A stretch of DNA of 64,000 nt from Lentzea jiangxiensis (lineage in GTDB: Bacteria; Actinomycetota; Actinomycetes; Mycobacteriales; Pseudonocardiaceae), in the NCBI RefSeq assembly GCF_900104175.1, contig NZ_FNIX01000017.1:1-64000 (forward strand). Reading direction: 5' to 3'. The notes under the pieces were generated by a model that was not told the DNA's origin, ran no database searches, and saw nothing but the letters and a program-made list of their open reading frames with translations. The position numbers were made by a program, and so were the translations under genes. Position 1 is the first letter of the stretch, and every line of letters begins with the position of its first letter. Shown here piece by piece: positions 26,150 to 35,426 of the stretch.

Positions 26150-27871
26150 CTACCAGGAGCGCAGGGTCGCGATCCGTTCCTCGAGCTGTTCGATGGTGGC
26201 CATCGCGGTCGGCGGGCCTCCGCAGTACTCGCGCAGCTGGTTGTGGATCTTGCCGTGCGGCTTCTTCGTGCGGTGGTGGTGCATCGCGACGAGGGTGTTG
26301 AGCTCCTTGCGCAACGACGTGAGGCGTTCCTGCACCCCCGCGGGCCGTGCTTCGCGCACGGCGACCTCGGGCTTGGGCCGCTTGGCGGCCAGCGCCATCT
26401 GCTCCTCCTGCCGCTGCAGCAGCAGGGTGCGCACCTGATCCGGTTCCAGCAGCCCCGGCAGGCCGAGGTACTCCTGCTCCTCCTCGGAGCCCGCGTGGGT
26501 CGGGGCGCCGAACGACGAGCCGTCGAAGATCACCTGGTCGAGCTCGGCCGTCGTGCCCAGGGCCGTGAAGGCGCGCTCGTCCTCGCCCGGTTCGTCCTTG
26601 GTCTGGTTGGCCGCGGCCATCAGCTCGTCGTCCCAGCCGTCCTTCTCGCGGTGCGGCTTGCCCAGGACGTGGTCGCGCTCGGCCTCCAGCTCGGACGCGA
26701 GCTGCAGCAGCACCGGCACCGAGGGCAGGAAGACGGTGGCCGTCTCGCCGGGTTTCCGGTTGCGCACGAAGCGGCCGATGGCCTGCGCGAAGAACAGCGG
26801 GGTCGACGACGACGTCGCGTACACGCCGACGGCCAGCCGCGGCACGTCGACGCCCTCGGACACCATGCGGACCGCGATCATCCAGCGCTCGTTCGTCGCG
26901 GAGAACTCGGCGATCTTGCCGGACGCCTTCGGGTCGTCGGAGAGGACGAGCGTGGGGACCTGCCCCGTGACGCGCTGCAGCACCTCCGCGTACGCCTTCG
27001 CCACGGTCTGGTCGGTGGCGATCACCAGGCCACCCGCGTCGGGCAGGCCGTTCTCGCGCTTCTGCGTCAGGCGCTGGTCGGCGGCGCGCAGCACGGACGC
27101 CATCCACTCGCCGGCAGGGTCGAGGGCCGTGCGCCACGCCCGTGCGGTCTGCTCCTGCGTCAACGGCTCACCCAGGCGCGCCGTGTACTCCTCGCCCGCG
27201 CTGGTCCGCCACGACGCCTCGCCCGAGTACGCCAGGAACAGCACCGGCCGGACGACGCCGTCGCGCAGCGCGTCGGCATACCCGTAGGTGTGGTCCGCCT
27301 TCGACGTCTTGAAGCCGCCGGAGCTCTCCTCGTACTGCACGAACGGGATCGGCGAGTCGTCGGAGCGGAACGGGGTGCCGGTCAGGCAGAGGCGGCGCAC
27401 CGCGGGCGTGAACGCCTCACGGATCGCATCACCCCACGACTTGGCATCACCACCGTGGTGCACCTCGTCGAGCAGCACGAGCGTCTTGCGGTTCTCCGTG
27501 CGCACCCGGTGAAGCGTCGGATGAGCGGCGACCTGCGCGTACGTCACAGCCACGCCGTGGTAGTCGCGGGAGGTCATCGCGTTGGTGTTGCGGAAGTTCG
27601 AGTCGATGTGGATGCCCTGCTCGGCGGCCGCCTTCGCCCACTGGTGCTTGAGGTGCTCGGTGGGGGTGACGATCGTGACGGCCTCGATGGTCCGGTCGGC
27701 CAGCAGTTCGGCGGCCACGCGGAGCCCGAAGGTCGTCTTGCCCGCGCCCGGTGTCGCGACGGCGAGGAAGTCCTGCGGCTTGGCGGCCAGGTACTTGGTC
27801 AGCGCCCTGCGCTGCCATGCCCGCAGCGGTCGCATTGCTGCTGTCGCTGTCACAGACGTGTTTCTCCTCAT
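26150..27871 (-). CDS. SF2 DEAD/DEAH-box helicase-like protein
   Basis: 573 residues. Motif I is VATPGAGKTTFGLRVA, Ia VTPTEHLKHQW, motif II LLDEVHHGGD (DEVH box), motif III LTGTPFRSDD. The second RecA domain has VIATDQTVAKAYAEV, a motif V-like VRMVSEGVDVPRLAVGVYAT and the motif VI-like QAIGRFVRNR. The C-terminal third is charged and helical, ending in a conserved His-rich HHHRTKKPHGKIHNQLREYCGG. It is a type widely conserved in actinobacteria, resembling the restriction-helicase group without a nuclease. Role unknown; DNA or RNA remodelling is inferred. Confidence 0.88.
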   Translation of the reverse strand: MRRNTSVTATAAMRPLRAWQRRALTKYLAAKPQDFLAVATPGAGKTTFGLRVAAELLADRTIEAVTIVTPTEHLKHQWAKAAAEQGIHIDSNFRNTNAMTSRDYHGVAVTYAQVAAHPTLHRVRTENRKTLVLLDEVHHGGDAKSWGDAIREAFTPAVRRLCLTGTPFRSDDSPIPFVQYEESSGGFKTSKADHTYGYADALRDGVVRPVLFLAYSGEASWRTSAGEEYTARLGEPLTQEQTARAWRTALDPAGEWMASVLRAADQRLTQKRENGLPDAGGLVIATDQTVAKAYAEVLQRVTGQVPTLVLSDDPKASGKIAEFSATNERWMIAVRMVSEGVDVPRLAVGVYATSSSTPLFFAQAIGRFVRNRKPGETATVFLPSVPVLLQLASELEAERDHVLGKPHREKDGWDDELMAAANQTKDEPGEDERAFTALGTTAELDQVIFDGSSFGAPTHAGSEEEQEYLGLPGLLEPDQVRTLLLQRQEEQMALAAKRPKPEVAVREARPAGVQERLTSLRKELNTLVAMHHHRTKKPHGKIHNQLREYCGGPPTAMATIEQLEERIATLRSW

Positions 27872-27991
27872 TTGTGCAGGTCAGACATGGCGATCCCCTC
27901 AGGCGGACCGTGGCCGGGGGCACCGCGACTCTACCTGTTCCGAATGTCAATGCCGCGAAACGTGGCGGTATGCACCATGCTTGTCACTGCG

Positions 27992-29086
27992 ATGGGTTCG
28001 CCTTCCGACAACAGCGCACGCAGGTCCGGCCGCAAGGGGCCGCTGCGTCTACTCGCACGCACGCTGTCGAAGGCGTGGCAGGGGAACATCTTCTCAGAAG
28101 CGGCCGAGGCGGCGTTCTGGCAGACGCTGTCGTTCCCGCCGCTGCTGCTCGGCGTGCTGGGCTCGATGGGCTGGATCGGCAGCTGGTTCGGCGACGACGT
28201 CGTCAGGGCCGTCCAGGAGAAGATCATCGGCTTCACCCGGACGATCTTCAGCCGGGACGTCGTCAACGGCGTGATCGAACCCACGGTCGCGGAGGTCCTC
28301 ACGACCGGCAAGGGCGAGATCGTCTCCATCGGCTTCCTGATCTCGCTGTGGGCGGGTTCGTCGGCGATGTCGTCGTTCGTCGACGCGATCACCGTCGCCC
28401 ACGACCAGTACGGCGTGCGCAACGAGGTCTGGCAGCGCTTCTTCGCCCTGCTGCTCTACCTGGTGTCCCTGGTGGCCCTGGTGGTCGGCCTGCCGGTCCT
28501 CGCCCTGGGTCCGGAGTTCCTGCCGCAGTTCTTCCCGGCGTCGTGGCAGCCCTACATCGAGACGTGGGTCGGCCGCTTCTACTACCCCGGCGTCGCGCTG
28601 CTGCTGGTGCTGTCGCTGTCGGCGCTCTACAAGGTGGCGCTGCCGAGACGGCTGCCGTACCACCGGGTGCTGCCCGGCGCGATCCTCGCGATGGCCGTGT
28701 TCATCCTGTCGTCCATCGGCCTGCGCCTGTACATCCAGTGGATCACCACCACCGGCTACACCTACGGCGCGCTCGCGACCCCCATCGCGTTCCTGCTGTT
28801 CGTGTTCTTCATCGGCCTCGCGATCACGATCGGCGCGTACTTCAACAGCGCCATCCAGGACATGTGGCCTGCACGCATGACCCGCCGCCAGCGCCGCCGC
28901 TGGCGCAGGCTCGAGATGGAGCGCGCGGCGTCCCGCATCCGCGAGGAGAGCGAGCAGTCTCCCTCGCGGGAGACGAACACCGACACCGGCCACTCGGCTC
29001 CGTCGCCGGCGGACACGCAGCGCACGGCGCCGTTGCAGATCCAGGAGCAGCGGACCCGCTCCGAGGAAGAACGGCAGCGCGGCTAG
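27992..29086 (+). CDS. YihY/BrkB family membrane protein
   Basis: About 364 residues if the ATG at 27992 (MGSPSDNSARR) is used; in-frame ATGs at 27977 and 27950 have equally weak upstream signals. Six membrane helices are typical of the family: AFWQTLSFPPLLLGVLGSM, LISLWAGSSAMSSFVDAI, LLLYLVSLVALVVGLPVLAL, GVALLLVLSLSALYKVAL, GAILAMAVFILSSIGLRLY and AFLLFVFFIGLAITIGAYF. A long charged tail (about 90 residues, Glu/Arg/Ser-rich) follows. Despite an old annotation as ribonuclease BN, its role is unknown. Confidence 0.9.
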   Translation: MGSPSDNSARRSGRKGPLRLLARTLSKAWQGNIFSEAAEAAFWQTLSFPPLLLGVLGSMGWIGSWFGDDVVRAVQEKIIGFTRTIFSRDVVNGVIEPTVAEVLTTGKGEIVSIGFLISLWAGSSAMSSFVDAITVAHDQYGVRNEVWQRFFALLLYLVSLVALVVGLPVLALGPEFLPQFFPASWQPYIETWVGRFYYPGVALLLVLSLSALYKVALPRRLPYHRVLPGAILAMAVFILSSIGLRLYIQWITTTGYTYGALATPIAFLLFVFFIGLAITIGAYFNSAIQDMWPARMTRRQRRRWRRLEMERAASRIREESEQSPSRETNTDTGHSAPSPADTQRTAPLQIQEQRTRSEEERQRG

Positions 29087-29102
29087 CCGGTTGCCCGGAC
29101 AG

Positions 29103-29146
29103 CAGCGCCCGGCGCCTCAGGACGTGGTCCGAGGCACCGGGCGCTG
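29103..29146. terminator. Bidirectional terminator
   Basis: Long stem CAGCGCCCGG.GCCTC/GAGGC.CCGGGCGCTG with one mismatch, capped by an inner GGAC/GTCC, between the converging YihY and DUF3039 genes. Confidence 0.85.
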
Positions 29147-29159
29147 TCGCGTTCGGAGA

Positions 29160-29411
29160 TCAGTCGCCGTCGCCGCCGGGCGGCAGGTTCTCGTAGATCT
29201 TCTTGCAGTCCGGGCACACCGGCGAGCCGGGCTTCGGTGACCGCGTGACCGGGAAGACCTCGCCGCACAGCGCGACCACGTGCGTGCCCATCACGGCGCT
29301 CTCGGCGATCTTCGCCTTGCGCACGTAGTGGAACATCTTCGGGGTGTCGTCCCCGGACTGGTCGGTACCGTCCGGCCGTACATCGACCTCGGGGAGAGTC
29401 TGGGTGCTCAC
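29160..29411 (-). CDS. DUF3039 protein
   Basis: 83 residues from GTG at 29411 (VSTQTLPEVDVRPD); the longer open frame upstream overlaps psuG. Core features are FHYVRKAKIAESAVMGTHVV, ALCGEVFPVTRSP and VCPDCKKIYENLP, with one Cys near the middle and a CPDC pair that may bind zinc. Widely conserved in actinobacteria with unknown function. Confidence 0.9.
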   Translation of the reverse strand: MSTQTLPEVDVRPDGTDQSGDDTPKMFHYVRKAKIAESAVMGTHVVALCGEVFPVTRSPKPGSPVCPDCKKIYENLPPGGDGD

Positions 29412-29442
29412 GTGCCAAGGGTACCTGGGATGATGTCCCCTC

Positions 29443-30333
29443 GTGACCACGCTGCACATCGCCGATGAAGTTGCCTCCGCGCTGGCCGAGAACCGGCCCG
29501 TCGTCGCTCTCGAGAGCACCATCCTGTCCCACGGCCTGCCCGCCCCGCGCAACCTCGCGGTCGCCGCACGCCTGGAAGAGGTCGTGCGGAAGGCAGGCGC
29601 CGTCCCCGCGACGATCGCCGTCCTCGACGGCGTGCCGCACATCGGCCTGACCTCCGCCGAGCTCGACCGCGTCTGCAACGCGGGCGACCTCGTGAAGCTG
29701 TCGCTGCGCGACCTCGGCCCCGCCTACGCCCTGGGTCGCAGCGGCGCGACGACCGTGGCCTCGACCACCGCCCTCGCCCACCAGGCGGGCATCCGGGTCT
29801 TCGGCACCGGCGGCCTCGGCGGCGTGCACCGCGGCGCGCGCGAGACGTGGGACGTCTCCGCCGACCTCGACATCGTCGCGTCGACCCCGGTGGTGGTCGT
29901 CTGCTCGGGCGTGAAGTCGATCCTCGACATGGGCGCGACCCTGGAGGTCCTCGAGACCCGCTCGGTGCCCGTCGTCGGCTACCGGACCTCCCGCTTCCCG
30001 GCCTTCTACCGCCGCGAGTCGGAGTTCGACGTGCCGTGGCGCGTCGAGACCCCCGCCGAGGCCGCCGCCGTCTTCGCCGCGGGCGGCCGCGGCATGCTGC
30101 TGGTGAACCCCATCCCCGCCGACTTCGAGATGGACGCCGACCTGCACGACCGCCTGCTCGCCGAGGGCCTGCAGAAGCTCGTCGACCAGGACGTGCGCGG
30201 CAAGGACGTCACCCCCGTCCTCCTCGAGCACTTCCACACCGCGAGCGCCGGCGTCAGCCTCGACGCCAACGAGGAGCTCGTCGTCAGCAACGTCTCGGTC
30301 GCCGCGGCCGTGGCCGTGGAGCTGTCCCGGTGA
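29443..30333 (+). CDS. psuG: Pseudouridine-5'-phosphate glycosidase
   Basis: 296 residues from GTG. It reversibly cleaves pseudouridine 5'-phosphate to ribose 5-phosphate and uracil. Visible family features are VVALESTILSHGLPAPRNLA, GATTVASTTALAHQAGI, the Lys-containing VVVVCSGVKSILDMGATLEV, VVGYRTSRFPAFYRRES and LLVNPIPADFEMD. The Lys in GVKSILD corresponds to the Schiff-base residue. Its stop overlaps the kinase start by 4 bases (GTGA). Confidence 0.95.
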   Translation: MTTLHIADEVASALAENRPVVALESTILSHGLPAPRNLAVAARLEEVVRKAGAVPATIAVLDGVPHIGLTSAELDRVCNAGDLVKLSLRDLGPAYALGRSGATTVASTTALAHQAGIRVFGTGGLGGVHRGARETWDVSADLDIVASTPVVVVCSGVKSILDMGATLEVLETRSVPVVGYRTSRFPAFYRRESEFDVPWRVETPAEAAAVFAAGGRGMLLVNPIPADFEMDADLHDRLLAEGLQKLVDQDVRGKDVTPVLLEHFHTASAGVSLDANEELVVSNVSVAAAVAVELSR

Positions 30334-31208
30334 GGCCAGTCGTCGTGGTGGGTGACGCGGGCCTCGACGTCGTGGCCCGCCACACCGGCCCCATCGCCCA
30401 CGGCGGCGACGTGCGCGCCAAGGTCACCATCGAGCCGGGCGGCGCGGGCGCGAACACCGCCGTCTGGCTCGCCGCCTGCGGAGCCTCCCCGGTCCTGGTG
30501 GCGCGCGTGGGCGCCGACTCGGCCGGCCGCCAGGTCCACGCCGAACTGACCACGGCGGGCGTCCAGTGCGCCTTCGCCGTGGACCCGGACCTGGCCACCT
30601 GCTGCGTGGTCGTCCTGGTCGACGAGGACGGCCAGCGCTCGATGCTGCCCGACCGCGGCGCGAACGCCCGCTTCTCCCCCGCCGACCTGGACCCGGGCCT
30701 GCTCGCCGGCACCGACGGCCACCTGCACCTGTCCGGCTACGTGCTGCTCGACGCCACCTCACGCCCCGCCGGTCTCGCCGTGCTGGCCGCCGCCCGCGCG
30801 GCAGGCTGGACGACGTCGGTGGACCCGCAGGCCGCCGTGCTGATCCACTCGGCGTCCGCCTTTCTGGAGGACGTCCGCGGCGTCGACTTCCTGCTCCCCA
30901 ACGCCGACGAACTGCTCGCGCTGACCGGCTCGTCCGAGCCTTCGTCGGCCAAGACCCTGCTTTCGCACGTCGGGGCTGTTGTGGTGACGTCCGGCGCGGA
31001 CGGTGCCTCCTGGGTGGACGCCGACGAGGTCATCTCGGTCCCCACTGAAGCCACCGTGTGTGTCGACTCGACGGGTGCCGGTGATGCTTTCGACGCCGGC
31101 TTCCTGGCGGCCTGGCTGTCCGGTACGTCGAAGCGCGACGCCCTCCTCGGTGGTGTGCGGGCGGGGTCGCGCGCGGTCAGCGTCGTGGGAGCGCAGCCGC
31201 CGAGGTAG
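30330..31208 (+). CDS. psuK: PfkB-family kinase, probable pseudouridine kinase
   Basis: 292 residues from GTG at 30330, within the psuG stop. PfkB signature 1 corresponds to GGAGANTAVWLAACGASPVLV and signature 2 to DSTGAGDAFDAGFLAAW, which contains the catalytic Asp. Co-translation with psuG makes pseudouridine, from RNA turnover, the likely substrate. The enzyme would phosphorylate it for PsuG to split. The opening VVVVGDAGLDVVARH is typical of the family. Confidence 0.9.
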   Translation: MRPVVVVGDAGLDVVARHTGPIAHGGDVRAKVTIEPGGAGANTAVWLAACGASPVLVARVGADSAGRQVHAELTTAGVQCAFAVDPDLATCCVVVLVDEDGQRSMLPDRGANARFSPADLDPGLLAGTDGHLHLSGYVLLDATSRPAGLAVLAAARAAGWTTSVDPQAAVLIHSASAFLEDVRGVDFLLPNADELLALTGSSEPSSAKTLLSHVGAVVVTSGADGASWVDADEVISVPTEATVCVDSTGAGDAFDAGFLAAWLSGTSKRDALLGGVRAGSRAVSVVGAQPPR

Positions 31209-31224
31209 CAACTGATATATCGGT
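31209..31224. repeat. GATATATC motif directly after psuK
   Basis: CAACTGATATATCGGT begins immediately after the psuK stop. It is the same motif as at 50072-50088, and its 14-mer is the reverse complement of the one at 16481-16496. Repeat copies follow about 110 and 220 bp downstream. Confidence 0.75.
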
Positions 31225-31332
31225 TTCCCCGGACACACACCTTTGGCCGAGCGACGACGAGTTCGTCGCGCCCACGACAGGTCTGCTCAGGCGTGAACCG
31301 CCCGTCGCCTCGCCCCGTTCAACGCCGCCGGA

Positions 31333-31373
31333 TGCAAAAGACGTTTGCGGACGAAGTCAAAAGACTCATTGCA
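31333..31373. repeat. Dispersed imperfect palindrome, copy B
   Basis: Begins TGCAAAAGACGTTTGCGGAC, identical to the left half of the 40-bp palindrome at 16441, then continues GAAGTCAAAAGACTCATTGC. The right arm is diverged, so pairing is interrupted. It is almost identical to 50105-50145 (two differences). Confidence 0.85.
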
Positions 31374-31440
31374 AAGGTCGATCGGCGAGCGTCGCAACGG
31401 TGCACGTAAGCGCTTGTCAGCCTGACTTCCCCATGGTCGT

Positions 31441-31496
31441 CCACCTTTGCAACGAGTCTTTTGCGGACGAAGTCCAAAGAGTTGTTGCAAAGGTGG
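31441..31496. repeat. Dispersed imperfect palindrome, copy C
   Basis: Outer arms CCACCTTTGCAAC/GTTGCAAAGGTGG pair perfectly over 13 bp. The inside TCTTTTGCGGAC-GAA-GTCCAAAGA pairs with few mismatches, giving a 56-nt near-continuous hairpin sharing the GCGGAC...GTC core. Confidence 0.85.
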
Positions 31497-31550
31497 GGAT
31501 GACGTTCGACGAAGGCCGGGCGCGGGGTGCGTCAGGGCTTCGCCGGCGGT

Positions 31551-31865
31551 CTAACCGTCGATGACGGTCGTGCTCTTGGGCGCGATGGCGCGGCGCTCGG
31601 TCTCGTAGCGGTTGGCCTTCTCGGCCTTGCGCGGCGGTCTGTCGTTCGCGATGAGCACCGCCATCCACGGCAGCGGCACGGACAGCACGATGAAGAACAG
31701 CGCGAGCCACCAGGTGTGCGCGAACAGAGCCGCGAGGATGAGGCACGGGAAGCGCAGGCTCATCATGATCGCGTACTTCTTGCGCCGGGCGGCGTGCTGT
31801 TCTTCGTAGGACGGGGCCGCCTCGGTGATCAACACCGGGGTGTCGTTCCGATCGGGACTGCTCAC
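31551..31865 (-). CDS. DUF3099 membrane protein
   Basis: 104 residues. A short cytoplasmic N-terminus (TPVLITEAAPSYEEQHAARR) precedes two membrane helices, MMSLRFPCLILAALFAHTW and WLALFFIVLSVPLPWMAVLI. A basic segment follows (NDRPPRKAEKANRYE). This is the standard DUF3099 layout. Function unknown. Confidence 0.9.
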   Translation of the reverse strand: MSSPDRNDTPVLITEAAPSYEEQHAARRKKYAIMMSLRFPCLILAALFAHTWWLALFFIVLSVPLPWMAVLIANDRPPRKAEKANRYETERRAIAPKSTTVIDG

Positions 31866-31942
31866 GACACCACCTCCACGTGTCCCATGGTCCCACGTCC
31901 GAGTGACCGCCGGGGCACCCGGTCGGCGGTTAACATCCGCGG

Positions 31943-33427
31943 GTGGTCGCCCTTGATCGCCTCGTGGACGTGCTCGGCAGTCTGGGCACGCATCTGGCGT
32001 GCGCGCCGAGGGGCCGTGACGCCGAACTCCGCGGGGTTGCCCTGCACGACCCCGCCGAAAACACGCCGGCGGCCGCGGGGGACGTCCTGCTCGGGCTCGG
32101 CACGCCGTCGGTCGCCGCGGCGGTGCGGCTCGTGTCCTCCACGGCCGCCTCGGCTGTCGTGCTGCACGGCAAGCCTCCGCTCGACGAGCGGGTGATCGCG
32201 GCGGCCAAGAAGTCGGGTGCGGCCGTGTTGCTCGTGGATCCGTCTGTGCCGTGGAGCCAGCTTGCGAACGTCACTCAGACGCTGGTCAACGGCGGCACGC
32301 GCACCGGAGACCTGTTCGGGCTGGCGGACGTGATCGCGGGCGTGGTGGGCGGGCCGGTCACGATCGAGGACCAGCAGTCCCGCGTGCTCGCGTACTCCTA
32401 CCGCCAGGAGGACGTCGACCCCGTGCGGGTGCAGACCATCCTCGGGCGGCGCGTGCCCGAGGAGGCGCGGCGGGCGCTCGACGAGTTCGGCGTGTTCAGC
32501 CACCTCGCGTCGTCCGACGAACCGATCTTCGTGCCCAAGCTGACGCCGCAGCTCGGCAACCGGCTCGTCGCCGCGGTGCGGGCGGGGCGTGAGCTGCTCG
32601 GGTCGGTCTGGGTCGAGGTGACGGGTCCGGTCGACGCGGCACGGAGTGCGGCGTTGGTCGACGGCGCGCGCACGGCGGCGTTGCACCTGTTGCGGTCGAG
32701 AGCGTCGACCGACCTCGAGCGCCAGGCCGAGGCTGATCTGGTGATCCGGCTCCTCGACCAGCCGGAGTCCGCTGACGTCGCGCGCCTCGGTCTGCCGTCC
32801 GCCGACCTGCGGGTGATCGCCGTGCAGGCGCACGCGGGCGAGGGCGAGCACGGCGCGGCGGTGCTGGCGTTCCAGCGGGCGACGGCAGGTTTCGGCTGGT
32901 CTCGTCCGGGACGCAGCGCGCTGTTCGGCAACGTCCTCTACACCGTCATCCCGGCCGCCGACGACGCCGTCCAGTGGGTGCGTTCGCTGACCCGCGAACT
33001 CCCCTCCGAGGCGACGGTGCTGGCCGGCATCGGCGGTCCGGCCGAGGCGGCGCAGCTGCCGACGTCGCGGCAGGAAGCCGACGAATGCCTCGCGCTGTCC
33101 ACCGGTGCACCGGTGGTGTACGACGACGCGTGGGCACAGGTCCTGTTGCACCGGCTCGCCGCCGTCGCCGAGGCCGGACGCCTGCCCACCCGTGGCCCCA
33201 TATCCAACATATTGCGGTACGACGCCGACTACGGGACGCAGTACGCGTTGACGTTGAGGGCGTGGCTCGCGGCTCAAGGAGACGTGCGGGCGGCGGCGAA
33301 GGACCTCAACGTGCACCCGAACACGTTGCGGTACCGGATGCAGAAGATGGCCGAAGTGACGCCGCTCCCCCTCGACGACCCCGACCAGCGCCTCGCGATG
33401 GCCATCGCCCTCCAGATCACGCGGTGA
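31943..33427 (+). CDS. PucR/CdaR-type transcriptional regulator
   Basis: 494 residues from GTG. An N-terminal PucR-type ligand region (about 1-120) and a GGDEF-like middle domain lead to the C-terminal helix-turn-helix. That HTH reads LRAWLAAQGDVRAAAKDLNV, then HPNTLRYRMQKMAEVTPLPL. PucR proteins are activators in purine, sugar-acid and other catabolic pathways. It is 10 bp upstream of a methyltransferase gene and divergent from DUF3099; no clear target is visible. Confidence 0.9.
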   Translation: MVALDRLVDVLGSLGTHLACAPRGRDAELRGVALHDPAENTPAAAGDVLLGLGTPSVAAAVRLVSSTAASAVVLHGKPPLDERVIAAAKKSGAAVLLVDPSVPWSQLANVTQTLVNGGTRTGDLFGLADVIAGVVGGPVTIEDQQSRVLAYSYRQEDVDPVRVQTILGRRVPEEARRALDEFGVFSHLASSDEPIFVPKLTPQLGNRLVAAVRAGRELLGSVWVEVTGPVDAARSAALVDGARTAALHLLRSRASTDLERQAEADLVIRLLDQPESADVARLGLPSADLRVIAVQAHAGEGEHGAAVLAFQRATAGFGWSRPGRSALFGNVLYTVIPAADDAVQWVRSLTRELPSEATVLAGIGGPAEAAQLPTSRQEADECLALSTGAPVVYDDAWAQVLLHRLAAVAEAGRLPTRGPISNILRYDADYGTQYALTLRAWLAAQGDVRAAAKDLNVHPNTLRYRMQKMAEVTPLPLDDPDQRLAMAIALQITR

Positions 33428-33437
33428 ACCGGGCGGC

Positions 33438-34925
33438 GTGAAAGCATCTCCACCCGTGCACCCCGATCTTTCTGCCGACCTGTGCGCCCGACTGCGCGAA
33501 GCCTTCCTGAACGCCGGCTACACCGCGGACGGCGTCGTCGACGCGCTCGGCCCGCAGGCCCACGCCGCGCTCGGCCGCGGCGAACCGGAGCCCGCCCGCC
33601 GCGCGAGCAAGGACGCCGGGTCGCTCGGCACGCTGATCCGCCTGTTCCTGCTCGGCGACCAGGAGCCCGAGCAGGACGTCCGCAAGGCGCTCCACGGCGT
33701 CGACATCGACGACGCCGTCAGGAACGAGGTCCTCGCCGCAGACAGAACCGCAGGCGACCTCAGGGCCGGTTTGGACGTCCGGCCCTACGAGGACAACTGG
33801 TGGGTCATCGCCGACCTCGACTCCGACCTGCGCGGCGGCGCCGTCCCCGAGGACCACGTGCTCGGCGTGGGCCACGCGTCCATCAGCCTCGCCCGCGCCA
33901 CGAGGCGCACGCCGGTCGGCACGCTGCTCGACCTCGGCACCGGCTGCGGCGTCCAGGCGTTGCACGCCAGCACGCACGCCGAGCGCATCACCGCGACCGA
34001 CCTGTCCGAGCGCGCGCTGAGGCTCGCCCAGGGCACGTTCCGCATGAACGAGCTCGACGTCGAGACGCTGCAGGGCGAGTGGTTCGGCCCGGTGCGCAAC
34101 CGGCGGTTCGACCAGGTCGTGTGCAACCCGCCGTTCGTGGTCGGCCCGCCGCGCGTGGACTTCGTGTACCGCGACTCCGGTCTCGGTGGCGATGACGCGT
34201 CGGCGCTCGTCATCCGGCAGCTGCCGTCGTTCCTCAACGAGGGCGGCGTCGGGCAGCTGCTGGCGTCCTGGGTGCACCGCAGGGGCGAGGACTGGGAGGA
34301 GCGCGTCTCCGGCTGGCTGCCCCGCGGTGGCGTCGACGCGTGGTTCGTGCAGCGCGACATCGCCGAGCCCGCCCTGTACGTCGGCACGTGGCTCAAGGAC
34401 GCGGGCGTCGACCCGCGCAGCCCCGAGGGGCGGGCCAAGGCGAGCGCGTGGCTCGACTGGTTCGAGGAGAACGATGTGCAGGGCGTCGGCTTCGGCTACG
34501 TGACGCTGCGGCGCACCGACGAGATGCACTCCCAGGTCGTCTGCGAGGACCTGCGCCACGCCTACGACGACCCGCTGGGTCCGGAGGCCGCGCGCTGGCT
34601 CGACAACGTCGCGTGGCTGCGCGCCAACCCCGATCTGCTGGGTCAGCGGTTCCGGGTCGCCGACACCGTGCTGCTCGAGGAGGTGTCCGAGCCGGGCGAG
34701 GACGGGTGGAAGAAGGTCGTCGCACGGCTGCACCGCACGGACGGGCCCGGCTGGCAGCACGAGGTCGACGAGGCGACCGCGAAGCTCGTGGCCGGCTGCA
34801 CCGGCGCGTTGCCGCTGGAAGACCTGCTCTCGCTGCTGGAGTTCGCATACGGGGAAATCGATGCAGAAGCGGCGTTGCCGATCGTTCGTGATCTCATCCG
34901 GCACGGAATGCTGATTCCTGCATGA
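33438..34925 (+). CDS. Large methyltransferase with N5-glutamine-type NPPF motif (DUF7059-like N-terminus)
   Basis: 495 residues from GTG. Residues about 1-110 form a helical N-terminal domain found in actinobacterial members (ADLCARLREAFLNAGYTADG). The Rossmann domain has SAM motif LLDLGTGCGVQALHAS and the catalytic loop VCNPPFVVGPP. NPPF/NPPY marks amino-methyltransferases acting on planar nitrogens in protein, rRNA or DNA. The C-terminal 150 residues are helical and of unknown role. It overlaps the dtd start by 4 bases. Confidence 0.85.
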   Translation: MKASPPVHPDLSADLCARLREAFLNAGYTADGVVDALGPQAHAALGRGEPEPARRASKDAGSLGTLIRLFLLGDQEPEQDVRKALHGVDIDDAVRNEVLAADRTAGDLRAGLDVRPYEDNWWVIADLDSDLRGGAVPEDHVLGVGHASISLARATRRTPVGTLLDLGTGCGVQALHASTHAERITATDLSERALRLAQGTFRMNELDVETLQGEWFGPVRNRRFDQVVCNPPFVVGPPRVDFVYRDSGLGGDDASALVIRQLPSFLNEGGVGQLLASWVHRRGEDWEERVSGWLPRGGVDAWFVQRDIAEPALYVGTWLKDAGVDPRSPEGRAKASAWLDWFEENDVQGVGFGYVTLRRTDEMHSQVVCEDLRHAYDDPLGPEAARWLDNVAWLRANPDLLGQRFRVADTVLLEEVSEPGEDGWKKVVARLHRTDGPGWQHEVDEATAKLVAGCTGALPLEDLLSLLEFAYGEIDAEAALPIVRDLIRHGMLIPA

Positions 34926-35347
34926 AAGCAGTTGTGGCGCGCGTCACAGAGGCGAGTGTGGAAGTCGCCGGGGAGATCGTCGGTGCGATCGCCGAGCCCG
35001 GATTGCTGGTGCTGCTCGGCGTCCACCACGACGACACGGACGCGCACGCTCGGAAAATGGCGCAGAAGCTGCATGGGCTGCGCATCCTCGACGACGAGCA
35101 GTCGTGCGAGTCGACAGGTGCTCCGCTGCTGGTGGTCAGCCAGTTCACCCTCTACGGGGACACCCGCAAGGGCCGCCGTCCGTCCTGGACGGCGGCCGCC
35201 CGGCCGGAGCACGCGGAGCCCTTGGTGAACGCCGTCGTTCAGGAATTGCGGCAAAAGGGCGCGCGTGTCGAAACGGGACGATTCAGGGCGGAGATGAAGG
35301 TGCGGAGCGTGAACGACGGCCCGTTCACAGTGCTCGTAGAGGTCTGA
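34922..35347 (+). CDS. dtd: D-aminoacyl-tRNA deacylase
   Basis: 141 residues. It hydrolyses D-amino acids and misplaced glycine from tRNA, a chiral proofreading step. Conserved motifs are VVARVTEASVEVAGE at the start, LLVVSQFTLYGDTRKGRRP containing SQFTL, and VNDGPFTVLVEV at the end. Length is standard. Translationally coupled to the preceding methyltransferase. Confidence 0.97.
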   Translation: MKAVVARVTEASVEVAGEIVGAIAEPGLLVLLGVHHDDTDAHARKMAQKLHGLRILDDEQSCESTGAPLLVVSQFTLYGDTRKGRRPSWTAAARPEHAEPLVNAVVQELRQKGARVETGRFRAEMKVRSVNDGPFTVLVEV

Positions 35348-35426
35348 CTAAAGGGTTCTCAGCCAATCCTCAGATTAGTCGCGCAACCGCTGTGACAGCG
35401 GTGACGTCTTCAGGTCATGGAAGTCG

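Larger units (their letters stand above)
31225..31550. other. Convergent intergenic region carrying two repeat copies
   Basis: This stretch lies between the 3' ends of psuK and the DUF3099 gene. It holds two members of the dispersed repeat family (31333-31373 and 31441-31496) and no credible gene. The family's reverse strand translates to strings like LCNESFDFVRKRLLH, which appear as spurious protein ends if annotated. Confidence 0.6.

Noticed and set aside
26243..27949. Long plus-strand open frame antisense to the helicase
   Set aside because: The helicase on the other strand has full motifs. This frame is real only from about 27950, where the YihY protein starts.
35300..35347. Apparent change in the dtd C-terminal motif (NDGPFT)
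   Set aside because: N-x-GP-x-T is the normal form of the motif; the deacylase looks fully conserved.
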